From Zobellia russellii (GTDB lineage: Bacteria; Bacteroidota; Bacteroidia; Flavobacteriales; Flavobacteriaceae), in the NCBI RefSeq assembly GCF_018728565.1, contig NZ_JACSOI010000004.1:1-64000 (forward strand): a stretch of 64,000 nt of DNA, written 5' to 3'. A program made the translations under genes and the position numbers. The notes beneath the pieces are model-generated. The model did no database searches. It saw nothing but the letters and a program-made list of their open reading frames with translations, and was not told where the DNA came from. Position 1 is the stretch's first letter. Every line of letters starts with the position of its first letter. This document shows, piece after piece, positions 1-8,800 of this stretch.

Positions 1-98
1 ACGTATTCACGGTGCACCTCCTGGAAGTTCCCGTCAAAAAGAAAGAACTTTTTGTTGGTCTTCCCGATATCGAATACGGCCGTTACTTTAGTTTTCAT
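1..98 (-). CDS. FGGY-family carbohydrate kinase, probable L-rhamnulokinase (5' end only)
   Basis: Only the first 32 codons lie in the window and the gene continues past its left edge. The minus-strand translation begins MKTKVTAVFDIGKTNKKFFL. The DIGKTNKK stretch matches the N-terminal phosphate-binding loop of FGGY sugar kinases. The next gene inward is a rhamnulose-phosphate aldolase/dehydrogenase fusion, so L-rhamnulose is the likely substrate. That assignment rests on context, because the visible piece cannot separate rhamnulokinase from other FGGY kinases. The ATG is at 98-96. A small inverted repeat (GATGTT 119-124, AACATC 132-137) lies just upstream. Confidence 0.6.
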   Translation of the reverse strand, partial: MKTKVTAVFDIGKTNKKFFLFDGNFQEVHREY

Positions 99-417
99 GA
101 CTATGTAATTATTGTCTGGATGTTATATTTCAACATCTTAATCTCTATTTAAATTTTTTATTTGAGTGTGGTTACTGGATTTAAACATCACTCTTATTTT
201 TTTGAGCTATCTGTATGTGGAGACTAACAACTTTTGGGTATAAGTTACTATAGATTTTAGTTTCCCACATCTTGTACATGATAAACATTTTTCAGCTCTC
301 AGCTCGCTGCGGAACTAGTTGAAAATTAATCTGACGGGTGAAATATGTAACTCTGGTAAAAATACTTCCATGGGCCGTACGGCCCATGGAAATAAAAACA
401 AACTAACTCAAAACGAT
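99..417. other. Intergenic gap between kinase start and aldolase stop
   Basis: No convincing gene is present in these 319 bases. The left part must hold the promoter of the leftward kinase gene. It contains the inverted repeat GATGTT/AACATC at 119-137, which could be an operator. The right part holds the perfect 26-bp palindrome at 366-391. A plus-strand open frame starting at 319 runs antisense into the aldolase gene and is a GC-rich shadow. Confidence 0.6.
366..391 (-). terminator. Perfect 26-bp palindrome, probable terminator of the rhamnose aldolase gene
   Basis: Positions 366-391 are a perfect palindrome centred on GTAC, able to form an 11-bp stem with GGGCC/GGCCC at its core. On the minus strand it begins 27 bases after the stop codon of the aldolase gene and is followed by GTATTTTTACC, a short U-tract. 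This fits an intrinsic terminator. A protein-binding palindrome is the alternative, because the symmetry is exact and the loop is only four bases. Confidence 0.6.
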
Positions 418-2523
418 CTATCTTACAAAGGCATTCGCCATGCCCCCGTCCACATTGATAATGTTCCCTGTGGTCTTGTTCAATACGCCCACGCATGCAA
501 ATACCCCGTCCGCGATATCCTTTGGGTATATGATCTCGTTCAGGAGGTTGCGTTTGGCGTAATGTGCGGGAAGCTCCTCAACGGTGATCCCGTAGGCCTT
601 TGCACGTCCCTCGGCCCAATCGCCTTCCCATATCTTGCTGCCCACGATCACCCCGTCCGGGTTTACGGTATTGACCTTTATTTTGTCGCCCCCCAGTTCC
701 GCGGCCAATAGACGCGCCATATGCTGTTGTGCGGCCTTCGCCGTTCCGTAGGCCACGTTGTTGGGCCCGGATACGAGCCCGTTCTTGCTGGCTATGCTTA
801 TAAAGTCACCTCCCTTGTCCTGTTTGCGCATGATGGCCACGGCCTGCTTGGCCAGTTCGAACTGCCCCTTTACCAGGACGTCCTGCAGTATGTCCCAATC
901 CTTTTCCGAGGTGTCCTGTAGGGGTTTTGAAATGGCGAGACCCGCGCTGTGCACCACGATGTCCACTCCCCCGAACTCCAGACATGCCTTTTTATAGGCG
1001 TCCGCTACCGATGCGCTTTTGGTGACGTCGCACACGGCATAGCTAGCGGTATCCCTTGGGTAGGTGGCTACGCCTTCCTTCAGCCTGTCCTCGGCAATAT
1101 CCGTCAGTACCACGTTGGCGCCCTCCGCGGCGAGCTTGTCGGCAATGGCCTTTCCTATGCCGCCCCCCGCTCCGGTGACCAGGGCTACTTTACGTGATAG
1201 AGGTTTTTCCTTTGGCATACGCTGCAGTTTGGCCTCTTCCAACAACCAGTACTCTATATCGAAGGCCTCCTGTCTTGGCAACGATGTATATTCCGTAATG
1301 GCTTCCGCACCGCGCATGACGTTTATGGCATTGACGTAGAACTCATTGGCCACACGGGTGGTCTGCTTGTTCTTCGCGAAGCTGAACATGCCTATTCCCG
1401 GATAGATGATGATCACCGGACTGGCATCCCTAACGGCGGGACTATTGGCACGTTTATGGTCGTCGTAGTACGCTTGGTACTCCTTTCTGTACTGTTCAAA
1501 GGCGGGACGGAGCTTGGCGAGCACGGCTTCCGTATCGGAAAGGTCCTCGTTGGCATCCAGTTTCAGTACCAAAGGCTGGATCTTGGTTCTCAAAAAGTGG
1601 TCTGGGCACGAGGTGCCCATGGGCGCGAGCCGCTCCAGGTCGTTACTGTTGATGTACTCCATGACCACGTCACTATCGTTAAAATGGCCTATCATCCTGT
1701 TCTGGGAGGAACACAGTCCCCTTAACATGGGCATAAGCTGTGCGGCCTTTTCCAGACGCTCCCCTTTTGGTAGGCTCTCTATTTTTTGTCCCCCGAAAAC
1801 GCTTCCGTTGGCCTTGATCTTGTTCTCTATATATTCGGAGGCCATTTCGATGACCTCAAGACTGTTCATGTAACATTCATGGGAAGTGTCCCCCCAAGTG
1901 AAAAGCCCGTGGCTGCCCAGGACTATCCCACGGATACCGGGGTTGTCCTCCAGGCATTTTTCCAGTTGTAGGCCCAGGTCGAAACCCGGCCGTTGCCATG
2001 GTACCCAGCCCATGGTATCGCCCCAGATCTCCTTGGTCACCTTTTCGCTGTCCTTTGCCGCGGCCACCGCGATCAGGGCATCGGGATGCAGGTGGTCTAT
2101 GTGCTTGAAGGGCAACAGGCCGTGCAGGGGGGTATCAATGGAAGGGGCCTTGCTGTCCAGGTCGTAGATGCAATGGTTGAAAAGGCCCACCATGCGGTCC
2201 TCGTCCTCCAGGCCGCCGTAAACGTTCTTCAGGTTCCTGAGCCTTTCGGTATAGAGCCCTGCGATACCGGCCTTGGTCAGGGTACCGATGTCCCCGCCGG
2301 AACCTTTGATCCACATCACTTCCACCTCTTGGTCGGTCAAGGGGTCCTTTTCGATGGTCTTGCAGCTGGTGTTCCCACCGCCATAGTTGGTTATCCTTAG
2401 GTCGGCCCCCAGGATATTGGAGCGGTATAGGAACAGGGCCACCTGGTCATCGCCCAGTGCGGCGGCTTTCTTATCGTCCCATAGATGGTCTACGTACTTG
2501 AACTGTTGTGCTGTATTTTTCAT
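418..2523 (-). CDS. rhaEW: Bifunctional rhamnulose-1-phosphate aldolase / short-chain dehydrogenase
   Basis: A 701-residue fusion. Roughly residues 10-400 are a class II aldolase domain, with an HLHPD metal-ligand-type segment near residue 145 and a GSHGLFTWG segment near 205. From about residue 440 there is a Rossmann-fold short-chain dehydrogenase with TGAGGGIGKA as the NAD(P) loop and a YGTAK catalytic pair. In this known family the aldolase splits L-rhamnulose-1-phosphate into dihydroxyacetone phosphate and L-lactaldehyde, and the dehydrogenase half acts on the lactaldehyde. The frame extends to a TTG at 2550, but the ATG at 2523 (MKNTAQQFKY) is preferred. It lies between a kinase and a divergent GntR-type regulator. 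Composition is GC-rich (34 of 60 bases at 1621-1680). Confidence 0.85.
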   Translation of the reverse strand: MKNTAQQFKYVDHLWDDKKAAALGDDQVALFLYRSNILGADLRITNYGGGNTSCKTIEKDPLTDQEVEVMWIKGSGGDIGTLTKAGIAGLYTERLRNLKNVYGGLEDEDRMVGLFNHCIYDLDSKAPSIDTPLHGLLPFKHIDHLHPDALIAVAAAKDSEKVTKEIWGDTMGWVPWQRPGFDLGLQLEKCLEDNPGIRGIVLGSHGLFTWGDTSHECYMNSLEVIEMASEYIENKIKANGSVFGGQKIESLPKGERLEKAAQLMPMLRGLCSSQNRMIGHFNDSDVVMEYINSNDLERLAPMGTSCPDHFLRTKIQPLVLKLDANEDLSDTEAVLAKLRPAFEQYRKEYQAYYDDHKRANSPAVRDASPVIIIYPGIGMFSFAKNKQTTRVANEFYVNAINVMRGAEAITEYTSLPRQEAFDIEYWLLEEAKLQRMPKEKPLSRKVALVTGAGGGIGKAIADKLAAEGANVVLTDIAEDRLKEGVATYPRDTASYAVCDVTKSASVADAYKKACLEFGGVDIVVHSAGLAISKPLQDTSEKDWDILQDVLVKGQFELAKQAVAIMRKQDKGGDFISIASKNGLVSGPNNVAYGTAKAAQQHMARLLAAELGGDKIKVNTVNPDGVIVGSKIWEGDWAEGRAKAYGITVEELPAHYAKRNLLNEIIYPKDIADGVFACVGVLNKTTGNIINVDGGMANAFVR

Positions 2524-2596
2524 TTGAAGGGTTATTACGTTTAGGGACAAAATTATGTGATGGGGAAAAGCTTTCCGTCCTGTACTGTACCGCTCG

Positions 2597-2628
2597 GCCC
2601 AAAAAAAATAAATATGTATATTTTGGGC
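2597..2628. promoter_or_regulatory. Inverted repeat in the divergent rhaEW/regulator promoter region
   Basis: GCCCAAAA at 2597-2604 and TTTTGGGC at 2621-2628 form an exact 8-bp inverted repeat with an AT-rich 16-bp spacer. It sits between the aldolase gene (start 2523, leftward) and the GntR-type regulator (start 2702, rightward). A second small palindrome, GTACTGTAC, lies at about 2582-2590. Either could be the operator of the adjacent regulator. Binding is inferred from position and symmetry only. Confidence 0.4.
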
Positions 2629-2701
2629 GGATTATAATTTTTCATCTTTACTATTGTGCCGCCAAGGGGCAGTTCCACCGATAAAGAAAAGACCATCGCC
2701 C

Positions 2702-3748
2702 ATGAACATATTCAATTTCATCGACATAGACGAGAACTCCCGAGTGCCCAAGTACAGGCAGATCGTGGACGCCATTATCCACAACATATCCTCGGGCAAC
2801 CTAAAGATGGACGACAAGATCCCGTCGATCAACAGGTTCAGCGAGGAGTACCTCCTCTCGCGGGACACCGTTGAGAAGGCCTACAGTATTCTAAGGGAGC
2901 GCAAGGTGATCATCTCCATAAAGGGCAAGGGGTACTACATAGCCCGTACCAAGCTGATATCCAAGGTCAACATCCTGTTCCTGGTCAACAAGCTCAGTTC
3001 CTACAAGATGCGCATCTACAATTCCTTTATAGAGAGTATAGGGGGGACGGCGCACACGAGCCTTTTCATCTACCATTGCGAGGAGGAGCTGTTCCTGAAC
3101 CTTCTGGAAAAGAACAGGAATGCCTATGACTACTATGTGATCATGCCGCATTTCAAGACCGAGAAGCTGAAGCATGCCAGCCATACCCCGGAAGCGATCA
3201 AGGCGATCGACCGTATCCCCAAGGACAAACTGATCATAATGGACAACCCCGTACCCGAACTGAAGGGCGGTTACATAGAGATCTACCAGGATTTCGAGAA
3301 CGATATCTACCATGCGCTGAAGGAGGGGCTGGGGAAGATATCGAAATACGAGAAACTGATCATTACCTACCCCGAGGAATCGGTCTACCCGTACCCGAAG
3401 AGGATCCTTCACGGGTTCCGCAAGTTCTGCGGGGAGCACAGGATCGACTTTGAGGTGCTGGACGAGATTTATGACGATATGGTCCTTAAAAAGGGCGACC
3501 TGTTCATTACCATAAGCGAATCGGACCTAGTGAGTTTGGTGAACCAGATACGCAACCAGGAGTTCGATCTGGGGACCGACATAGGGGTGATCTCCTATAA
3601 CGACACGCCGCTGAAGCAACTGTTGGGCATTACCTGTATCTCCACGGATTTCAAGGCCATGGGGGAGACCGCTGCCCGTATGATCATGGACAAGAAAAAG
3701 GGGAAGGTCAAGAACCCGTTCCGTTTCATCGACAGGAACTCGATATAA
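2702..3748 (+). CDS. GntR-family transcriptional regulator with periplasmic-binding-protein-like sensor
   Basis: A 348-residue regulator. Residues about 5-75 form a GntR winged helix-turn-helix (VPKYRQIVDAI, then SINRFSEEYLLSRDTVEKAY). The C-terminal 250 residues resemble the LacI/periplasmic-binding sugar sensor, ending with DFKAMGETAARMI, typical of that fold. It probably controls the divergent rhamnose genes in response to rhamnose or a derived metabolite. The open frame extends upstream to a TTG at 2654, but the ATG at 2702 (MNIFNFIDID) gives a normal GntR N-terminus. GC content is high (35 of 60 at 3361-3420), matching the aldolase gene and differing from genes to the right. Confidence 0.85.
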   Translation: MNIFNFIDIDENSRVPKYRQIVDAIIHNISSGNLKMDDKIPSINRFSEEYLLSRDTVEKAYSILRERKVIISIKGKGYYIARTKLISKVNILFLVNKLSSYKMRIYNSFIESIGGTAHTSLFIYHCEEELFLNLLEKNRNAYDYYVIMPHFKTEKLKHASHTPEAIKAIDRIPKDKLIIMDNPVPELKGGYIEIYQDFENDIYHALKEGLGKISKYEKLIITYPEESVYPYPKRILHGFRKFCGEHRIDFEVLDEIYDDMVLKKGDLFITISESDLVSLVNQIRNQEFDLGTDIGVISYNDTPLKQLLGITCISTDFKAMGETAARMIMDKKKGKVKNPFRFIDRNSI

Positions 3749-3769
3749 AAGATATGCCCGTTAGCGGGT

Positions 3770-4681
3770 CTAGAGGTACCCCAGGTATTCTATCCTGTCC
3801 AGGTTCTTTTGGGTTTTCTGTTCGTAGAGTTCGTAGATGAGGCCGTCCTTTAGCCCCACTTTTGGCACTAGTATCTGGTCGCTTCCCATTTCTTTAAGTA
3901 CCCTTAGATAAATCTCGGAAGCAGGAACAATAACGTCTGCCCGGTCCGGATTCATTTTTAAAATAGACATACGCTGTTCATAAGAAAACTCACTTACATA
4001 GGCTCTAAGGGCTTTTAATTCAGCAAAGGATATGGCCATATTAGAAGCTTTGTTGGCCAGTCCGTAAAGTCGGTTAATATTCCCCCCGGTTCCTATCCCT
4101 ACTATGTTTTTTGATTTATGGAAACTTGTGGAGCGAACCCACTCTTTCATAGAGGCAAAAACGTCTGTACGTTCCTTTGGTGCCAATTGGCGCACTGATC
4201 CTATTTTAAAGGATTTGCTTTGAACAAGTTTACCGCTTTCCAGAAGATTTAGCTCCGTACTACCGCCGCCCACATCTATATGCACGTACTTCCTGTCTTT
4301 AAGGGTAGGTCTTATGGCCTTGTTCAGGATACTGGCCTCTTTCTTGCCCGTAATGATGTTGATTTTCATGCCCACATCGTCTAGAATGAGCTCGCTAACC
4401 TCTTTACCATTACTGGCCTCCCGCATTGCCGACGTGGCCACGGCATAGTAACCCTCTACTTCGTACAAGTCGATTAAGTGCTTAAAGGTGCGCATTAGTT
4501 TGATGAACTTCTCTTTGGTTGGTTCCGATATTTTCCCTTGGGAGAACACATCGTGTCCCAACCGTAAAGGAAACCGTAATAGCTGTAGGTTTTTGAAGCT
4601 GACTAGGTCCTCTTCTTCATAAACTTTGACCACTTGAAGCCGTATTGCGTTGGACCCGATGTCTATTGAAGCTAGTTTCAT
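3770..4681 (-). CDS. Ppx/GppA-family exopolyphosphatase
   Basis: 303 residues of the actin-like ASKHA fold. The N-terminus MKLASIDIGSNAIRLQVVKV carries phosphate loop 1, and VHIDVGGGSTELNLL near residue 135 is phosphate loop 2. The protein contains only the two ASKHA domains. The C-terminal HD-like extension of the longer enterobacterial enzymes is absent, as in many Bacteroidota homologues. Expected activity is hydrolysis of polyphosphate or the 5' phosphate of pppGpp in the cytoplasm. It is convergent with the GntR-type regulator (21-bp gap) and apparently monocistronic. Composition drops to about 43% GC here (26 of 60 at 4441-4500), marking the edge of the GC-rich segment. Confidence 0.85.
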   Translation of the reverse strand: MKLASIDIGSNAIRLQVVKVYEEEDLVSFKNLQLLRFPLRLGHDVFSQGKISEPTKEKFIKLMRTFKHLIDLYEVEGYYAVATSAMREASNGKEVSELILDDVGMKINIITGKKEASILNKAIRPTLKDRKYVHIDVGGGSTELNLLESGKLVQSKSFKIGSVRQLAPKERTDVFASMKEWVRSTSFHKSKNIVGIGTGGNINRLYGLANKASNMAISFAELKALRAYVSEFSYEQRMSILKMNPDRADVIVPASEIYLRVLKEMGSDQILVPKVGLKDGLIYELYEQKTQKNLDRIEYLGYL

Positions 4682-4757
4682 TTAAATGGAAATTAATATT
4701 AGCGAAAGTATTATAAGGCGAAAAGATAATTCAATTTTTGATTAAACCATCATCAGG

Positions 4758-4782
4758 TACTGTTCCAGACAGTATAGAACAG
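4758..4782. promoter_or_regulatory. Overlapping palindromes between ppx and the DUF1080 gene
   Basis: TACTGT (4758-4763) pairs with ACAGTA (4769-4774), and CTGTTC (4760-4765) pairs with GAACAG (4777-4782). Two exact 6-bp inverted repeats therefore overlap in 25 bases between divergently transcribed genes. The core GTACTGT also appears at about 2582-2590 in the rhamnose divergent region. It may be an operator, but no binding protein can be named from the sequence. Confidence 0.25.
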
Positions 4783-4806
4783 GACGGTATACCCAAAATC
4801 TATATT

Positions 4807-4814
4807 TAATTTTG
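4807..4814 (+). promoter_or_regulatory. Candidate -7 promoter element for the DUF1080 gene
   Basis: TAATTTTG matches the Bacteroidota -7 consensus TAnnTTTG exactly, 21 bases before the chosen ATG at 4836. No clear TTTG -33 element is seen at the usual distance, so support is moderate to weak. Confidence 0.3.
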
Positions 4815-4835
4815 AGATTCTTAAATCCGGCCTGT

Positions 4836-5639
4836 ATGACTATACCAAAGTTTCTTACCCAATGTATGATACCCCTAATGTTACTCATCTGTTTTCAATC
4901 TTGCAAAGAAAAAAAACAGGAAGCTGATGGAGAACCCACTTTAGAAGTTCTGGGGAAAAAAGGCGATTTTATAAAAATATTTGATGGAAGAACTTTGAAC
5001 GGCTGGAAAGGTGATCCTAATTATTGGCGTGTTGAAAACGGTTATTTGGTAGGAGAGGTAAGCCCGGAAACCCTTTTGAAAAACAACAATTTTCTCATAT
5101 GGCAAGGAGGGCAACCGGATGACTTTGAGCTGAAGTTGGAATTCAGGATAACCGAATCCGGCAACAGTGGCATTAATTATAGAAGTGATTTAATAGATAC
5201 AATACCCAATGCTATGCGAGGGTATCAGGCAGATATAGATGGAAACAGAAAGTATACAGGTCAAAATTACGAAGAGAAAAAAAGAACTACCTTGGCATAT
5301 AGAGGAGAAAAAGTTATTATAAAGAGTCAGGAAAACTTAGGGGCAAAAGCTTCTTTGAGGGCCAATGTGAAGAACAATTGTTGGCAAAGTAGGGAAGTGG
5401 TAGGTGTGTTAGGGGAACCGGATTCCTTGAAGAATAAAATTATAAGTGAGGATTGGAACAAGGTACATCTTGTTATACAAGACAATCGGTTTCAGCATTA
5501 TGTTAATGGAGTTTTAATGAGCGATGTAACGGATGAGGATATCAAGAACAGGAAGTTAAAAGGGTACTTGGGCGTGCAGGTACATGTAGGTCCGCCAATG
5601 AAGGTAGAGTACCGCAATATACAGTTAAAGCAATTATAA
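4836..5639 (+). CDS. DUF1080-family lipoprotein (3-keto-disaccharide hydrolase-like)
   Basis: 267 residues, starting MTIPKFLTQC and followed by a lipoprotein signal with lipobox cysteine in LICFQSC. Residues about 45-265 form the DUF1080 beta-jelly-roll, starting FIKIFDGRTLNGWKGD with the family's FDG.TL.GW signature and ending VHVGPPMKVEYRNIQLK. Family members hydrolyse 3-keto-glucosides or act as glycan-binding or hydrolase modules; which applies here is not visible. The frame reaches a TTG at 4812, but the ATG at 4836 gives the best lipoprotein signal. It stands alone 257 bp before the HTCS-1 gene and could serve the adjacent polysaccharide locus. It is predicted to be anchored on the periplasmic or outer-membrane face. 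Confidence 0.8.
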   Translation: MTIPKFLTQCMIPLMLLICFQSCKEKKQEADGEPTLEVLGKKGDFIKIFDGRTLNGWKGDPNYWRVENGYLVGEVSPETLLKNNNFLIWQGGQPDDFELKLEFRITESGNSGINYRSDLIDTIPNAMRGYQADIDGNRKYTGQNYEEKKRTTLAYRGEKVIIKSQENLGAKASLRANVKNNCWQSREVVGVLGEPDSLKNKIISEDWNKVHLVIQDNRFQHYVNGVLMSDVTDEDIKNRKLKGYLGVQVHVGPPMKVEYRNIQLKQL

Positions 5640-5770
5640 CAACGTTAGCCAAGAGGAGAAGTAATTAGAAGGAGTGGCTTAGAAATTCGTTATTTGAGAT
5701 ATATGTCCTTTGTTTTTAATGTTGGCTTTGTTGAATCGGATGAATTATTTAGAAGAAGTTAAAACTTATA

Positions 5771-5805
5771 AATGGTTGTAATTGGTTGTGTAAAAATTAA
5801 CCATT
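5771..5805. promoter_or_regulatory. Inverted repeat upstream of the HTCS-1 gene
   Basis: AATGGTT (5771-5777) and AACCATT (5799-5805) form an exact 7-bp inverted repeat with a 21-bp spacer, 92 bp before the HTCS-1 start. A second GGTTGT lies inside the spacer. It is possibly an operator or a chance AT-rich repeat. Confidence 0.2.
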
Positions 5806-5896
5806 GTTTAGCTGTGCTTTTATCCCATCTTTTCGTAGATTTTGTGAGTAGATATTTGCTGTCATTTACTTAGTATAGCTTAAACCGAACTTATTT

Positions 5897-8800
5897 ATGG
5901 TTACCGCCAGATTTACCTTTTTCTTTTTTTTGTTGTTCTCATTAACATTGAGTGCGCAGTTCAATACACTTAAGTTCGAGAATTTTGAAACACCGGAAGG
6001 TTTGTCCAGCAGTACCTGCTCGGAGATTTTTCAGGATAAGGAAGGATTCCTGTGGTTTGGTACTATAGACGGACTCAACAGATACAATGGTTACGAGTTT
6101 GAAATATTCAGGTCGGTTTTAAACGATTCAACCTCCATCAGCAATAATAGAATAAATACCATCACCGAAGATAAATATGGGAAACTATGGGTAGGAACCA
6201 ATAATGGTTTGAATATGTATAATAAGGAAACCGAAAAATTTACGCTTATAGACCTTTATGGGCCCTTATCCCTGTCTAGTAGCCCTAGAAAAATAATAAA
6301 TGATGTAGAGTATGATACACATGGGAATGCAATTTGGGTAGCTACTGAAAATGGCGTGGTTAAAATAGAACTAACAGATTCAGGTAGCCTATATGACCCA
6401 AAATTTTCATATTACTTAAATGATACCACCAATGACAGATCTTTGGATTCCAACGGCGTAAATGCCATTTTAAAGGATGCCGAAAATGAACTTTGGTTTA
6501 CAACAGATGGCCAACACCTGAATAAGTACAATAGGGCTCAAGATAATTTTGATAGGGTGTTTATTGATAGTGGAGACCCATACGAACTGAACCATATTCC
6601 TAAAAGGGTATTTATTGATAAAGACGGTGATTTTCTAATAGGAAATGACCTGTCCGATATGATATTTTGGATCAGGGACAAGAACGAGTTTAAACACCTC
6701 TCTTTAGCGGAATCCCATATTCCCATAAGTAATATTTACCAAGATGATAGTGGGTTTTTTTGGTTGTCCACAGACGGTCATGGCATCTATTTGTACGACA
6801 AAAAAAAGAACACCATAACTCAGCAGATTGCCAACAATCTTTTTGATCCCTTTTCGCTGGCAAATAACAAGCCTTCCATTATCTATGAAGATAGAGACGG
6901 TATCCTATGGATAGGCAGCTATGATAAGGGAGTTAGTAAATTAGACCCTTCCAAGTATTCATTTGGACATTATTATTACCAGCCTAATAGTGAAGAGGGC
7001 CTAAGTGAAAAAATAGTACAATCTGTACTGCAAGATAAAAAGGGGCGTATTTGGTTGGGAGCCTATAACGGTGGCTTGGATTTATTTGATGAAGAAAATG
7101 AATCGTACAAACATTACCCTCATATTCCAGGCGATGAAAACTCGCTTTCTTCCAATAAAATTTTATACACGTTTGAATCCTCCGATGGAAATATATGGAT
7201 ATGTACTTTGGATGGAGGACTCAATAGTTTTGACCCCGAAAAGGAGGTCTTTAAGCGGTATGAAAATGATGTGTTTAATCCTAAATCTATAGGGCAAAAC
7301 TCCGTATGGGCGGGCTTGGAAGATTTTGAAAAAAGAATTTGGATAGGTTTGCGTACAGATGGTCTAAACCTTTTGGACCCAAAAACAGGGGTGTTCAGTA
7401 GTTACAGGAATACATCTCTAAAGGATATTGGTCTCACTAGTAATATCATCCTATATTTGTACGTAGATTCCCAAAAACGCTTGTTAATAGGCACTACTCT
7501 TGGGTTAAACGTGGTTCAGTTAGATAAGCTTCAAGAGTTTGCCCCGGAAGAAATAAATTTTGAAAGGGTTCATGAGAAAGGGGTAGAGGGCAACAGAATA
7601 AATTATATTACCGAAGACCATAAAAACAATATATGGCTAGGTACGGATTCCGGAATATTTGTCCTCGATCAAAACTTAAAGGAGATAAAATCATACTCAT
7701 CTCATGATGGTCTTCCTAATAATTTGGTCGTTGGTTTAGAGGAGGATGATAATCATAACTTTTGGATAACCTCTAAAAGTGGACTTACTTTTCTTAATCC
7801 GGAAACTAATGAGATTAGGAATTTTAACGCTCATGATGGTCTTCAGGGAACCGAGTTTCAGACTAAATCAATAGATAAGACCAAAGATGGTAGGATATTG
7901 GCCGGAGGCCTTAACGGTTTCAATATATTTCATCCGGATCACATAAAATTTACTGAAGATGTAAAACTACAACCCCTAATTACCAGTTTTAAACTTAACA
8001 ATAAAAAAGTAGTTAAAGGCGACTCCATAAACGGGCGGGTATTGATTAACAGTGCGTTGGATTCTGTTGGAAATATTAGACTGAAATATGACGAAAACTA
8101 TATTTCTTTTGAGTTCGTGTCCTTGTATTTTGAGAACCCGGAACAGGTGCAGTACGCTTATAAGATGCACGGACTAGATGACGATTTTGTAAATATAGGG
8201 CATAATAGGGTCGTAAACCATTCCAATTTAGAGCCGGGAGATTATTTGTTTGAAGTAAAATCATCTATTGATGGTAAGTGGGCGAACGCAGGTTCTGCCA
8301 AGTTGAACATTGAGATTTTACCCCCGTTCTGGAAAACTTGGTGGATGTACCTCATTTATGCCATTGCCGGCGGTTTGCTTCTATGGGCCATAATGTATTA
8401 CTACACACAAAAAGTTAGGGAGGACCAAAAGCACGAATTGGACCAGATGAAACTGCAGTTTTTTGTAAATGTTTCACATGAGTTCAGGACTCCCCTAACT
8501 TTAATTTTGAATCCGGTAGACAAGATACTTTCCAGTATTAATGAGTCTAGTCCTATGATGAGCTCGGCACAGACCATACAGCGCAGTGCTAGGCGCCTAT
8601 TGCATTTGGTGAACCAGTTGCTTGATTATAGAAAAATGGATGTAGGTATGATGCCTTTGCAGCTGGAAAAAGGTAATATCGTTAAGTTTTCTGAAGACAT
8701 TTTCATGCTCTTTAAGGACTTGGCGGACCAAAAGGAGCTGAACTATACGTTTTCTTCCGATTCAAAAAATATACAGGCCCATTTTGATTTGGATAAGGTT

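Noticed and set aside
319-711. Plus-strand open frame of 130 codons antisense to the rhamnose aldolase gene
   Set aside because: Long antisense frames are expected in this GC-rich gene. It has no ATG at its start and no family features. The same applies to the antisense frame at 2891-3439.
1-3748. The rhamnose genes as part of the sulfated-glycan locus (ulvan hypothesis)
   Set aside because: They are separated by ppx and the DUF1080 gene, have different base composition and their own regulator. No rhamnosidase (GH78/GH106) or known ulvan lyase type was recognised in the locus.
3752-3766. CCCG/CGGG hairpin between the GntR-type regulator and ppx
   Set aside because: Only a 4-bp stem with no U-tract on either side. 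Too weak to call a terminator.
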